Shown here: positions 7,233 through 14,111 of the stretch, piece by piece | How the letters are laid out: each line of letters starts with the position of its first letter | How positions within the stretch are numbered: position 1 is the first letter of the stretch | NCBI GenBank assembly: GCA_023392515.1 | Contig: JAEVYX010000052.1 | Coordinates: 1 to 15,513, forward strand | Origin: Bacillota bacterium | GTDB taxonomy: Bacteria; Bacillota; Clostridia; Christensenellales; Aristaeellaceae | Reading direction: 5' to 3' | Length of the DNA stretch: 15,513 nucleotides | Program-made: the position numbers and the translations under genes | Notes under the pieces: model-generated | Told to the model about the DNA's origin: nothing | Seen by the model: only the letters and a program-made list of their open reading frames with translations | Database searches by the model: none

Positions 7233-7262
7233 GAGATTGATATAGCTTATTATCTATATCAA
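7226..7262 (-). promoter_or_regulatory. Overlapping inverted repeats on the retron -35, possible operator
   Basis: Two perfect inverted repeats share the half-site TTGATAT. ATATCAA-GAGA-TTGATAT (7226-7243) covers the -35 box. TTGATATAG (7237-7245) pairs with CTATATCAA (7254-7262) over an 8-base spacer. Three evenly spread copies of one half-site at a promoter suggest a repressor site, perhaps for the effector's own winged-helix domain; that link is inference. AT-richness makes chance palindromes more likely. Confidence 0.4.
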
Positions 7263-7484
7263 CGTTTAGAATCTATAAGCCGATTTGCACATGGCTTGTT
7301 CGTTATTTTAACATCAGCATGTTGTGTTGTAATAGTGGTTGACTATGAAAAGAAGAGATTCCATAAATAACTTATACTAGCAAACTTATTTGTCTCGCTG
7401 CTTGCTACCGCCTGCAACGCTTGTTTCGCTGGATTAATTCGTCCCGCTAATATCACCTGCCGAGGAAATATTTTTTCTATCCCC
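7263..7484. other. Gene-free spacer between the retron and the operon repeat
   Basis: There is no supportable gene on either strand. It changes from AT-rich (retron side) to mixed composition near 7390, so the edge of the acquired island is probably here. It holds a 13-base copy of AAAAGAAGAGATT (7348-7360), which also occurs at 7036-7048 over the a2 repeat. Confidence 0.5.
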
Positions 7485-7554
7485 CTAGATAGGGTTTCAC
7501 AAGGGATTTATCCCTTGGGCAGAGAGGTTGCAGGGGATGCGGCGCCTCCCCTGC
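7485..7554 (-). repeat. Two-hairpin dispersed repeat, copy C
   Basis: On the minus strand: hairpin 1 (GCAGGGGA 7554-7547 with TCCCCTGC 7537-7530), a pyrimidine-rich linker AACCTCTCTGCC, hairpin 2 (CAAGGGAT with ATCCCTTG, 7517-7500), then a tail with AAACCCTATCTAG. The architecture is the same as the copies at 13869, 14031 and 15458. It lies downstream of the GntP terminator. Between 7555 and 7695 there is only a doubtful 36-codon ORF (7567-7677). Confidence 0.7.
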
Positions 7555-7684
7555 TTCGTACCTATTCTACCTATTGCCTCCGCTTGAATCCTCGTGTCCG
7601 GCCACCTTCTTGCCCACCCTAGCAGCGATCTCTTCGACGGGCTGGATGGGCGCAATCACGTCAAGAAATTTTGACATAAAATAC

Positions 7685-7725
7685 AAATTTTAAATAGAAG
7701 CGCCCCCCACACAGAGGGCGCTTCT
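7685..7725 (-). terminator. Terminator of the sugar-acid operon
   Basis: A perfect 10-bp stem AGAAGCGCCC/GGGCGCTTCT (7725-7716 with 7705-7696) and a 10-base loop are followed on the minus strand by ATTTAAAATTTG. It lies about 30 bases after the GntP stop codon. Confidence 0.8.
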
Positions 7726-7753
7726 CTCAACCAATTTTCTATTCCGTTTTCCC

Positions 7754-9121
7754 TTACTTGATAAACAAACTGAGTATCATCAATTCCACAAACCCTGTCG
7801 CCCAGGCGACGGTGGAGGTGACGGACCAGTTGCGAATCTGCTCCTTGGTTTCGGTGAAGCCCATCAGGTTATTCACAACCCAGAAGTAGCTGTCGTTGAA
7901 GTAGGAGAAGAAGAGGGAGCCGATGCAGGCCGCGAACGCGCCCAGCAGCATGCTGGCGCCGGAGGCCGCCACGATGGGGGCGCAGATGCCGGCGGCGGTT
8001 ACCATGGCTACCGTGCCGGAGCCTTGGATGAAACGGACCAGGGTAGCGATGAGGAAAGGCAGCACGATGATCGGGATCGCGGTCTTTGCCATTTGCTCGG
8101 CGATGTATTGGCCGGTGCCGCTAACCTTCAAAATGTTGCCCAGCGCGCCGCCCGCGCCTGTTACCAGGATGATGATGCCGGCGGATTTGATGCCCTTTTC
8201 CATCTGCGCCAGTGCTTCCTTGCGGCTCATGCCCCGGCCCAGTACGAAGATGGCCAGGAGAAGGCCGATGCCCACGGCGATGATGGGGGTGCCCAGGAAC
8301 ACGATGATCTGCCCGAAGGCGGAAGCGGCGATGCCCGCGGAGGTGAACACGTTGTTGAGCAGGATCAGGAGGATGGGGACGATCAGGGGCAGGAAGGAAT
8401 TGAAAGCGGAGGGAAGCTCCCGGGAGGCGGTGAGGGATACGCCCTCATATTCGCCGTGCTTTTCGGGGCGAATCCAGCCTTCGCCTTCATCGGCGGGCAG
8501 CTGATAAATCTTTTTGCCCAGCCATTGGGTGTACAGGGTGGCCACGATCGCCATGGGCAGGGCGATGACAATGCCCAGGAGGATGAAGCTGCCCACATCC
8601 ACCCCAAAGGTGCCGGCCACGCCCAAGGGGCCGGGGGTGGGGGGAACCAGGGAGTGGGTGATAACTAGGCCGGCTGCCAGGGGGCCCGCGATGGCGATGA
8701 TGGAGCGGCGGGTCTTTTTGGAGATGGCCCTGGCAATGGGGCTTAAAATTACAAAACCGGAATCGCAGAAAATCGGGATGGAGACGATGAAGCCGGTCAG
8801 CGCCATGGCCCAATGCTCACGCTTTTTGCCAAAAAGCTTGATAAAGGTCAGCGCCATGCGCTCCGCGGCGCCGGTGGCGTCGAACAGCTGCCCCATCATG
8901 ACGCCAAAGCCGATGATGATGCCGATGCTGCCCAGCGTTCCGCCAAAACCGCTGATAATGGCGGCGGATACATCCGGGGGCTTCATGCCGCCGATCAGGC
9001 CGATGACGGTGGCGGCGATGATGAGGCCCAGAAACGCATGAACCTTGGTTTTGAGGATTAACAGAATCAAGAGTACGATACCGATGAGCAACGCAACGAT
9101 CATTTGGGTTCCTGCATCCAT
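7754..9121 (-). CDS. GntP-family sugar-acid permease
   Basis: A 455-residue integral membrane protein, mostly hydrophobic helices (about 12 by eye). It carries GntP-family signatures: SIPIFCDSGFVILSPIARA (about 112-130), THSLVPPTPGPLG (about 154-166) and GSGTVAMVTAAGICAPI in the second half. The family imports gluconate and related aldonates by proton symport. Beside a DUF1537 kinase and a PdxA2-type enzyme, the substrate is most likely D-threonate, D-erythronate or a similar four-carbon acid. Length is normal and nothing is broken. A strong ribosome binding site (AAGGAG) precedes the ATG. It is the last gene of the operon, 240 bases from pdxA2, and has its own candidate promoter at 9178-9206. 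Confidence 0.92.
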   Translation of the reverse strand: MDAGTQMIVALLIGIVLLILLILKTKVHAFLGLIIAATVIGLIGGMKPPDVSAAIISGFGGTLGSIGIIIGFGVMMGQLFDATGAAERMALTFIKLFGKKREHWAMALTGFIVSIPIFCDSGFVILSPIARAISKKTRRSIIAIAGPLAAGLVITHSLVPPTPGPLGVAGTFGVDVGSFILLGIVIALPMAIVATLYTQWLGKKIYQLPADEGEGWIRPEKHGEYEGVSLTASRELPSAFNSFLPLIVPILLILLNNVFTSAGIAASAFGQIIVFLGTPIIAVGIGLLLAIFVLGRGMSRKEALAQMEKGIKSAGIIILVTGAGGALGNILKVSGTGQYIAEQMAKTAIPIIVLPFLIATLVRFIQGSGTVAMVTAAGICAPIVAASGASMLLGAFAACIGSLFFSYFNDSYFWVVNNLMGFTETKEQIRNWSVTSTVAWATGFVELMILSLFIK

Positions 9122-9177
9122 GACTGTTTCTCCTTCCTTTTTTACGCCGCAAGGGGTGCGGATGGAAAGCGTTCGTG

Positions 9178-9206
9178 GTGATAAAGCACTATCTATATCA
9201 TGTCAA
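9178..9206 (-). promoter_or_regulatory. Candidate internal promoter for the GntP permease
   Basis: Minus-strand -35 TTGACA (9206-9201, perfect), 17-base spacer, -10 TATCAC (9183-9178, four of six). It lies about 57 bases upstream of the permease ATG, in the 240-base gap after pdxA2. It could give the transporter a basal level independent of the operon promoter. Confidence 0.55.
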
Positions 9207-9237
9207 ATTTATTCTTAAAGATGGGATCCGAAGGTTT

Positions 9238-9282
9238 CCAAAGGGCGACCGGAAAGCCCTTTGGTCGCGCCCGATGGCGCGA
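9238..9282 (-). repeat. Two-hairpin element inside the operon, possible divergent repeat copy E
   Basis: On the minus strand: a GC hairpin TCGCGCC/GGCGCGA (9282-9265), then directly CCAAAGGGC/GCCCTTTGG (9264-9238) with a 9-base loop, and a tail GAAACC. It resembles the other copies (GC hairpin, then a CAAAGGG-type hairpin, then a GGAAncC tail) but lacks the linker. Neither hairpin is followed by a T-run, so it is not a normal terminator. It may still stabilise the upstream mRNA end. Confidence 0.5.
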
Positions 9283-9361
9283 AACCCTTAATCCTGAATA
9301 ACTTTACATGATTGGTGTAACATCCCCACGCATGCTTTTCATACGCAGAAGAGTTGGCTCT

Positions 9362-10366
9362 TTACGCTTTTGTAAAGTGGGGCGCGTATTTCACCGCAAG
9401 CCGGACGGCCTCGATCATGCTGACGGCGCTGGCGATGCCTTTGCCTGCAATATCAAACGCCGTGCCATGGTCGACGGAGGTGCGGAGGATGGGCATGCCC
9501 GCGGTGATGGAGATGGTGCGCTCGAAATCCAGCGTTTTGGTGGCAATATGGCCCTGGTCGTGGTACAGGCTCAACACGCTGTTGTACCTGCCATGCAGCG
9601 CCTGATGGAACACACTGTCCGCGCCGATGGGGCCTTCCACCTTGTAACCTTCCGCCTTCAACTCTTTCACGGCGGGCATAACCTCCCGCACTTCCTCATC
9701 CCCGAAAAGGCCATGTTCGCCGCTGTGGGGGTTCAGCCCCGCAATGGCCATGACGCCCTCCGTAACGCCCATTTTTTCAAGGGCCTTCGTGCAGCGCTTC
9801 ACATAATCCTTGATCCGCTCTTTTGTAACCATGTCGCAGGCCTTGCGCAGGGAAACATGCCTGGATAAAAAGAATACTCTCAGCCCCCGCACCTCAAAGA
9901 GCGTTAAGGGATCGTGTGCGCCGGTCAGAGCGCTGAAGATTTCGGTATGACCGATGAATGGGACGCCTCCTTCCCTGAATGATTCTTTGTTGACCGGCGT
10001 GGTGGAAACCGCGGCAACCTTCTTTTCGTTAGCCAACTCGATCGCCTTGGCGATGTATGCATAAGCCGCCTGGCCGCACATGCCGCTGACCTGGCCGACG
10101 GTTAGCTTCTCCATATCCACATTGTGCAAATCAATCAAATTGAGAATGCCTTCGGAATAGTCGCCCTCTTCCGGGTCGGTAATGGTTTTGATGTTCAGTT
10201 TCGGCGCGTTGGGGAAGGTCATGGCGTTTTTGAGAACCTTCATGTCGCCTACCACCACACAGCGGGCGGCGGCGTGGGTGTCTTTATCCGCAATGGTATG
10301 CAAAACAATTTCAGGGCCGATGCCGGCCGGATCTCCCAGGGGGATTGCGATAAGCGGTCTAGCCAT
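9362..10366 (-). CDS. pdxA2: PdxA2-type 4-phospho-D-threonate/D-erythronate dehydrogenase
   Basis: A 334-residue NAD-dependent, metal-dependent dehydrogenase of the PdxA family. Conserved parts: LGDPAGIGPE at the N-terminus (10-19); metal-ligand histidines H170 (SRHVSLRKA), H214 (GLNPHSGEHGLFGDEE) and H269 (LYHDQGHI); substrate-phosphate region FIGHTE (137-142); and DHGTAFDIAGKG (299-310). Next to a DUF1537 kinase, PdxA homologues act in sugar-acid breakdown, oxidising and decarboxylating 4-phospho-threonate or -erythronate to dihydroxyacetone phosphate, and not in pyridoxal synthesis. The ATG at 10366 is preferred over an in-frame ATG at 10387, because AAAGGGG precedes the inner one and the family normally begins just before this motif. 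It starts 29 bases after the kinase stop codon. Stereospecificity (D-threonate or D-erythronate) cannot be read from sequence. Confidence 0.92.
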   Translation of the reverse strand: MARPLIAIPLGDPAGIGPEIVLHTIADKDTHAAARCVVVGDMKVLKNAMTFPNAPKLNIKTITDPEEGDYSEGILNLIDLHNVDMEKLTVGQVSGMCGQAAYAYIAKAIELANEKKVAAVSTTPVNKESFREGGVPFIGHTEIFSALTGAHDPLTLFEVRGLRVFFLSRHVSLRKACDMVTKERIKDYVKRCTKALEKMGVTEGVMAIAGLNPHSGEHGLFGDEEVREVMPAVKELKAEGYKVEGPIGADSVFHQALHGRYNSVLSLYHDQGHIATKTLDFERTISITAGMPILRTSVDHGTAFDIAGKGIASAVSMIEAVRLAVKYAPHFTKA

Positions 10367-10395
10367 ATGAAGGATGCCCCTTTCCATTTTCTCTA

Positions 10396-11694
10396 TCAGA
10401 TTTTTTCTTTCAGGTAGCGCACACAGGTGACCATGGCCTTTTCGTTGCCGACCATGCCGCCCTTGCTGATGAATTTCAGCCCCGGGAACGCGCCGCCGAT
10501 GAGTTCGCCATACCCGGCCAGGGGAACCACTTCATCCATCAGTTTCAGCCCTACCGTGCCCATGCGCTCGTTGATGGCGCCGGTGATGTCCCCGCCGGTG
10601 GAATACAGGCCCTTGAAGGAGGGCTCGGCTGTGAGAATGGCGCAGGCGATGGCAGCAATTGCATCGTTGATGAGGCCGGACAATTCCTCCATGGTCATGC
10701 CCCGCTTTTCCATGTACGGCTCAAAGGGCACCCTGCGCTCGGGGTCGATGCCGCAGCCCACCACGGAAAACAGGTCGAACTCGTTCTTTTTTAACAGGAC
10801 CGCTTCTACCACACGCTCAATCTCCCGGCGGCAGTGGGCTTCGCTTTCCAGCACTTCGGAAATTTCCACGTAAACATTATGCACGGGCAAGTCGGACAAC
10901 AGCTCCTTAAACTGGGCACGGGCCACGCCGTTCACGCTGCCGATGGCGCACAGCACCTTATCCCCATGTACGTTGGGGGCGTGGGGCAAAACCCGCTTGG
11001 CTACCGTGGCGGTAAACACGCCGGGGTCTACGGGGAAAAATTTCACCCTTGCGATGAGCAGCGCATAGGCGATGATCTCCATATCCTCCTGAGTGACGGA
11101 ATCGCAAATCAGAATGCGCGCCCCGGCTTCCTTGTGCTTTAAAATCAGCTGGGACAGGCTTTGGGGGCCGGCGGCGATATCATCCAGATGGATGGTGGCC
11201 ACGGGGTACTTCGATTGGGCCAGATAGAGTACCTTGGCGCTGGAGGTGGTGATGGGGTTTTTCGGGTCCTTCGCAGCCTCGGTATGCAAAAGGGGCACCC
11301 CGTTTACCAACAGATACCCGCCTACCAGGCACCGCCCGGAGGAGGGGAAGCAAGGCACGCAAACGGCCAGATAATCGCTGCCCAGCCGGTCCAAAAAGGC
11401 ATCCGTCTCGCTACCAAGATTCCCCCGAAGGGTGGAATCAATGCGCTTTGCGTAAAGCATCACATCATCCTGCATAAAAGCGTCCAGTGCTTGGGCAACC
11501 GCGCTGTAGGCATCCGCCGGGGGAATGGCCCGGCTGCCGGTGGGTATGACCAGACAATCGCACCCGTCCAACCCGAACCCGTCCAGCTTTTTGGCGCTGA
11601 GAAGTGTGTTCGTTTCAAAACCGTTCTTTTTGAGCAGTACCCCCGTGGCGTTTGCCCCGGTGAGGTCATCTGCAATAACGACGCATTTGGCCAA
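10396..11694 (-). CDS. dtnK: Four-carbon acid sugar kinase (DUF1537 family, DtnK/DenK-type)
   Basis: A 432-residue kinase predicted to phosphorylate D-threonate or D-erythronate at the 4-OH with ATP. Family marks: N-terminal VIADDLTGANATG (6-18, substrate-binding domain), KRIDSTLRGN (83-92), and the C-terminal nucleotide-binding segment GLYSTGGDITGAI (362-374) with GGAFPGLKFISKGGMVGNEKA (400-420). Length is typical. The start codon is TTG at 11694, backed by GGGGG eight bases upstream; no ATG nearby fits. It lies 20 bases after the DeoR regulator and just before pdxA2, the standard gene pairing for this pathway. The symbol is given for the family; which acid is used is unresolved. Confidence 0.92.
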   Translation of the reverse strand: MAKCVVIADDLTGANATGVLLKKNGFETNTLLSAKKLDGFGLDGCDCLVIPTGSRAIPPADAYSAVAQALDAFMQDDVMLYAKRIDSTLRGNLGSETDAFLDRLGSDYLAVCVPCFPSSGRCLVGGYLLVNGVPLLHTEAAKDPKNPITTSSAKVLYLAQSKYPVATIHLDDIAAGPQSLSQLILKHKEAGARILICDSVTQEDMEIIAYALLIARVKFFPVDPGVFTATVAKRVLPHAPNVHGDKVLCAIGSVNGVARAQFKELLSDLPVHNVYVEISEVLESEAHCRREIERVVEAVLLKKNEFDLFSVVGCGIDPERRVPFEPYMEKRGMTMEELSGLINDAIAAIACAILTAEPSFKGLYSTGGDITGAINERMGTVGLKLMDEVVPLAGYGELIGGAFPGLKFISKGGMVGNEKAMVTCVRYLKEKI

Positions 11695-11714
11695 TATCGT
11701 TTCCCCCTATAAGC

Positions 11715-12473
11715 TTATACAGTCACCAGGTTGATGCCGCGCTGGGCAAACTTTTTGCGCTCGGTTTCGGTAAAGGCCGCATCGGTAATCACGGCCGCAT
11801 AGTCGGACAATTGATCGATTTTGTACAGCGCCTGGCAGTGGAACTTGCTCATATCGGTCACCAGGTAGCAGGTTTCGGCAATGGTGTGAATCGCCCGCTT
11901 CAGGTAGGCCTTCTCCTGGGTGGGGGTGAAAGCCTCATACCCGTCGCTGATGCAGGCGGCGCCCACAAACGCCACGCTGACGCGCAGTTCTTTCAAAGCG
12001 GCCAGTGTCATGTTGCCGATCATGCTCCCGGTGCTTTTTTGCATCTGCCCGCCCAGCATAATCACATTGGCTTCGCTCTTTTGAAGCAGCAGGCCGATTT
12101 TCAGGTCGTTCGTCACAATGGTAAGGTCCGGAACATCGCACAGCGCTTCCGCAATGCAGTAGGTGGTGGTACCCGCGTCCAGGTATACGCTCATACCGGG
12201 GGAAACCAGCGTGGCACAATAGGCGGCCAGGCGGCGCTTGGGCTCCAGGTTGGAGGCCAGCTTTTTGTCGTACTCCGCCTCGCTCTTCAGTTCGCCCTTG
12301 AGAACCGCCCCGCCATGGCAGCGGCGGATGTTGCTGTAACGCTCACATTCCGCAAGGTCGCGGCGGATGGTCATCTCGCTGACCTGAAAGGCTTTTGCCA
12401 GGTCTTCCACCGTTACGGAGTGCTTTTCCTGCACGAGAGATATAATGTTCGCCCGGCGCTGCGCTGCCAGCAT
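11715..12473 (-). CDS. DeoR-family transcriptional regulator of the sugar-acid operon
   Basis: A 252-residue repressor-type protein. Residues 1-57 are the DeoR winged helix-turn-helix: RRANIISLVQEKHSVTVEDLA, then the recognition helix VSEMTIRRDL (31-40) and the RCHGGA wing (51-56). The rest is the sugar-phosphate sensor fold, with VYLDAGTTT (phosphate-binding DAGTT loop) and VTDMSKF near the end. The inducer is probably a phosphorylated intermediate of the pathway. Start: a TTG-initiated frame reaches 12497, but AGGAGG lies 7 bases before ATG 12473, so that is the start. It is the first gene of the operon, so it probably controls itself as well as dtnK, pdxA2 and perhaps gntP through the inverted repeat just upstream. 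Confidence 0.93.
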   Translation of the reverse strand: MLAAQRRANIISLVQEKHSVTVEDLAKAFQVSEMTIRRDLAECERYSNIRRCHGGAVLKGELKSEAEYDKKLASNLEPKRRLAAYCATLVSPGMSVYLDAGTTTYCIAEALCDVPDLTIVTNDLKIGLLLQKSEANVIMLGGQMQKSTGSMIGNMTLAALKELRVSVAFVGAACISDGYEAFTPTQEKAYLKRAIHTIAETCYLVTDMSKFHCQALYKIDQLSDYAAVITDAAFTETERKKFAQRGINLVTV

Positions 12474-12485
12474 CCTGTAGCCTCC

Positions 12486-12542
12486 TAACAAAATCAAACA
12501 CGAAATAAGTTGGTTTATGATAATATATGTTTGTTTTTGTTA
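12486..12542 (-). promoter_or_regulatory. Long inverted repeat, probable DeoR operator pair
   Basis: Two 15-base half-sites in inverted orientation, TAACAAAATCAAACA (12486-12500) and TGTTTGTTTTTGTTA (12528-12542), match at 14 of 15 positions. They start 42 bases apart, about four helical turns. They lie between the -10 box and the ribosome binding site of the deoR gene, the right place for a roadblock or looping repressor. Confidence 0.65.
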
Positions 12543-12571
12543 ATTATACCGACGGGAGAAAACTTCGTCAA
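12543..12571 (-). promoter_or_regulatory. Main promoter of the sugar-acid operon
   Basis: Minus-strand -35 TTGACG (12571-12566, five of six), 17-base spacer, -10 TATAAT (12548-12543, perfect). The inverted repeat starts directly downstream, so repression by the operon's DeoR protein is likely. The gap from 12572 to 12768 holds only a 32-codon plus-strand ORF without a ribosome binding site. Confidence 0.8.
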
Positions 12572-12768
12572 CAGGATGGAACAGAACCGTCAATATATAT
12601 AATTTTATGATAATAAATAGTGCGATATTAATAAAACCACATGAAAAGTAATGTAAATCGTGCAACACATTGTCCCCTGATACAGGGTTTATTATCACAA
12701 GCCTGGGAAAAAAGTGAGCATTGGGAAACTGAATGGTAAAAAAACGGCTGCGCTGATTTTTCGGCATG

Positions 12769-12799
12769 AAAAGGGGGGGGAGAAAAATCTCCCTCCTTT
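12769..12799 (+). terminator. Terminator-like hairpin at the start of the phage module
   Basis: AAAA plus eight G and AGA pairs with TCTCCCTCC plus T6 around an AAAA loop, about 15 bp with several G-U pairs, ending in a T-run. It lies 60 bases upstream of the scaffold gene, with no recognisable gene before it. It may insulate the phage genes from upstream transcription or be left from a lost upstream gene. Confidence 0.6.
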
Positions 12800-12858
12800 T
12801 TTGTATGCTGAAGGCGGCGGAAAGCCGGCACTTCGGACAGACGATGAGGAGGAATAGA

Positions 12859-13863
12859 ATGGACGGCATGGAAGGCGCGAGCCTGGTTCAAAACACAGCC
12901 CAGGCGGGCGCGCAGGATTTCGCCGGGGAATGCCCGGCACAAGGCAAGGACGGCGGCGGGGAAGATACGCAGGTCGCCGGGATGAAAACGTCAAACGGCG
13001 GTGACAGCGAAAACAAGGCCGCCGGGAAGCTGCAAAAGTACCGGAATGTGAGCCGCTACGGCGGCGAACCGGGGCAAGACGCGGCCCAGGCAAAGGAGGA
13101 TTTGGCCGGGGAGACCGGCAGGGAGCTGGACGCGGAGTTTGAGCGCCTGATCAGGGACCGGTTCAAGGATGCCTTTACAAGGCGTACCCAGGCTATTATC
13201 AACAAGCGCTTCGGACAAATGAAGGACATGCAGGCCCAGGCGGAACGGCTGAAGGATGCCGCGCCTATTCTGGAAAAGCTGGGCATCCGCTATGGCATCC
13301 CCGACGGGGACGCACAGAAGATTTTGATGGCCCTGGATGGAGAAAGCACCCAGGAGACGGAGGAAGCCGCCCAACGGGAGATGAGCGTGCCGGAACTGCG
13401 CCGGGTAAAGGCCCTGGAACAGGAATTGAACGTGCTGCGCAGGGAACAGACCCGGCGTCTTTCGGCGGAACAGGCGCAAAGGCGCAGCCAGGAGGTGCAA
13501 AAGATCCACGCAACCTGGCTGCAGGACGCACAAGCCCTGACCCTGACGTATCCAGCCTTTGCCCTGGACCAGGATATGCAAAACCCCGTCTTTGCCAGGC
13601 TGATTGGCAGCGGCGTGGACATGAAAAGCGCCTATGAGGTGGCGCACAAGGATGAGATTTTGTCCGGGGCTATGGCCTATACCGCCCAACGGGTGCGGGA
13701 AAAAACCGCCCGGGATATCGCCCTGCGGGGCCTTCGCCCCGAGGAAAACGGAATGAGCGGCGGCGGGAATGCGCCGCCCAGGGTGGACGTGTCAAAGAGT
13801 ACCCGGGCGCAAAGGGAACGCTGGGAACAGGAAGCGGCGAAGCGTAGGGTTTCGCTGAGGTGA
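12859..13863 (+). CDS. Phage head scaffold-like protein
   Basis: A 334-residue, highly charged, mostly helical protein. The first 90 residues are low-complexity Gly/Ala/Gln/Glu. The middle (about 95-160) has the pattern RLIRDRFKDAFTRRTQ followed by INKRFGQMKDMQAQAERL and ILEKLGIRYGI, which I know from scaffold-like proteins just before capsid genes in Clostridia prophages. A long helical region with coiled-coil character follows (about 175-240), and the C-terminus is basic (RAQRERWEQEAAKRRVSLR), as scaffold proteins often have for capsid contact. AGGAGG lies 6 bases before ATG 12859; an upstream in-frame ATG at 12766 would run through the hairpin at 12769-12799 and is rejected. The next gene is the capsid gene, which supports the role. 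Function is inferred from order and composition. Confidence 0.72.
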   Translation: MDGMEGASLVQNTAQAGAQDFAGECPAQGKDGGGEDTQVAGMKTSNGGDSENKAAGKLQKYRNVSRYGGEPGQDAAQAKEDLAGETGRELDAEFERLIRDRFKDAFTRRTQAIINKRFGQMKDMQAQAERLKDAAPILEKLGIRYGIPDGDAQKILMALDGESTQETEEAAQREMSVPELRRVKALEQELNVLRREQTRRLSAEQAQRRSQEVQKIHATWLQDAQALTLTYPAFALDQDMQNPVFARLIGSGVDMKSAYEVAHKDEILSGAMAYTAQRVREKTARDIALRGLRPEENGMSGGGNAPPRVDVSKSTRAQRERWEQEAAKRRVSLR

Positions 13864-13868
13864 CGGGG

Positions 13869-13931
13869 GCAGAGGACGCTGTCCTCTGCACTCCTGCCCA
13901 AGGGATTTCATCCCTTGGAAATCCCTATATA
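13869..13931 (+). repeat. Two-hairpin dispersed repeat, copy A
   Basis: Hairpin 1 GCAGAGGAC-GCT-GTCCTCTGC (13869-13889), linker ACTCCTGC, hairpin 2 with arms CCAAGGGAT/ATCCCTTGG and TTC loop (13898-13918), tail AAATCCCTATATA. It begins 5 bases after the scaffold stop codon. With copy B it forms a head-to-head pair around about 100 bases. Confidence 0.75.
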
Positions 13932-13952
13932 GCCCACGGCAAGCCGTGGGCT
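13931..13952. repeat. Perfect 10-bp hairpin between repeat copies A and B
   Basis: AGCCCACGGC and GCCGTGGGCT around AA form a near-perfect palindrome directly after the tail of copy A. No T-run follows. It is part of the structured insert between the scaffold and capsid genes; the rest of the insert (13953-14030) is AT-rich and without coding potential. Confidence 0.6.
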
Positions 13953-14030
13953 GGGTAGAAAAATATTCATTATACGGATGGTTTTTGCACTAAGGATGGT
14001 TGGGGGGAAAGAGATATATTTATTTCCCCT

Positions 14031-14093
14031 TATACAGGGATTCCCAAGGGATGAAATCCCTTGGGTAGGGTTTAAGGGGCATAGCCCCTTAAA
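14031..14093 (-). repeat. Two-hairpin dispersed repeat, copy B (inverted relative to A)
   Basis: On the minus strand: hairpin 1 TTTAAGGGGC/GCCCCTTAAA (14093-14071), short linker CCCTA, hairpin 2 CCCAAGGGAT/ATCCCTTGGG (14065-14043), tail AATCCCTGTATA. It ends 18 bases before the capsid ATG, so on the plus strand its hairpins lie in the capsid 5' leader, close to the ribosome binding site. Confidence 0.75.
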
Positions 14094-14111
14094 GAAGAAA
14101 GGAGAACACAT

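Noticed and set aside
12641..12739. Plus-strand 32-codon ORF starting MKSNVNRATHC before the phage module
   Set aside because: No ribosome binding site or promoter and no recognisable sequence. Treated as chance in the intergenic gap.
12766..12858. N-terminal extension of the scaffold protein from an upstream in-frame ATG
   Set aside because: It would translate the poly-G terminator-like hairpin, while ATG 12859 has a perfect AGGAGG.
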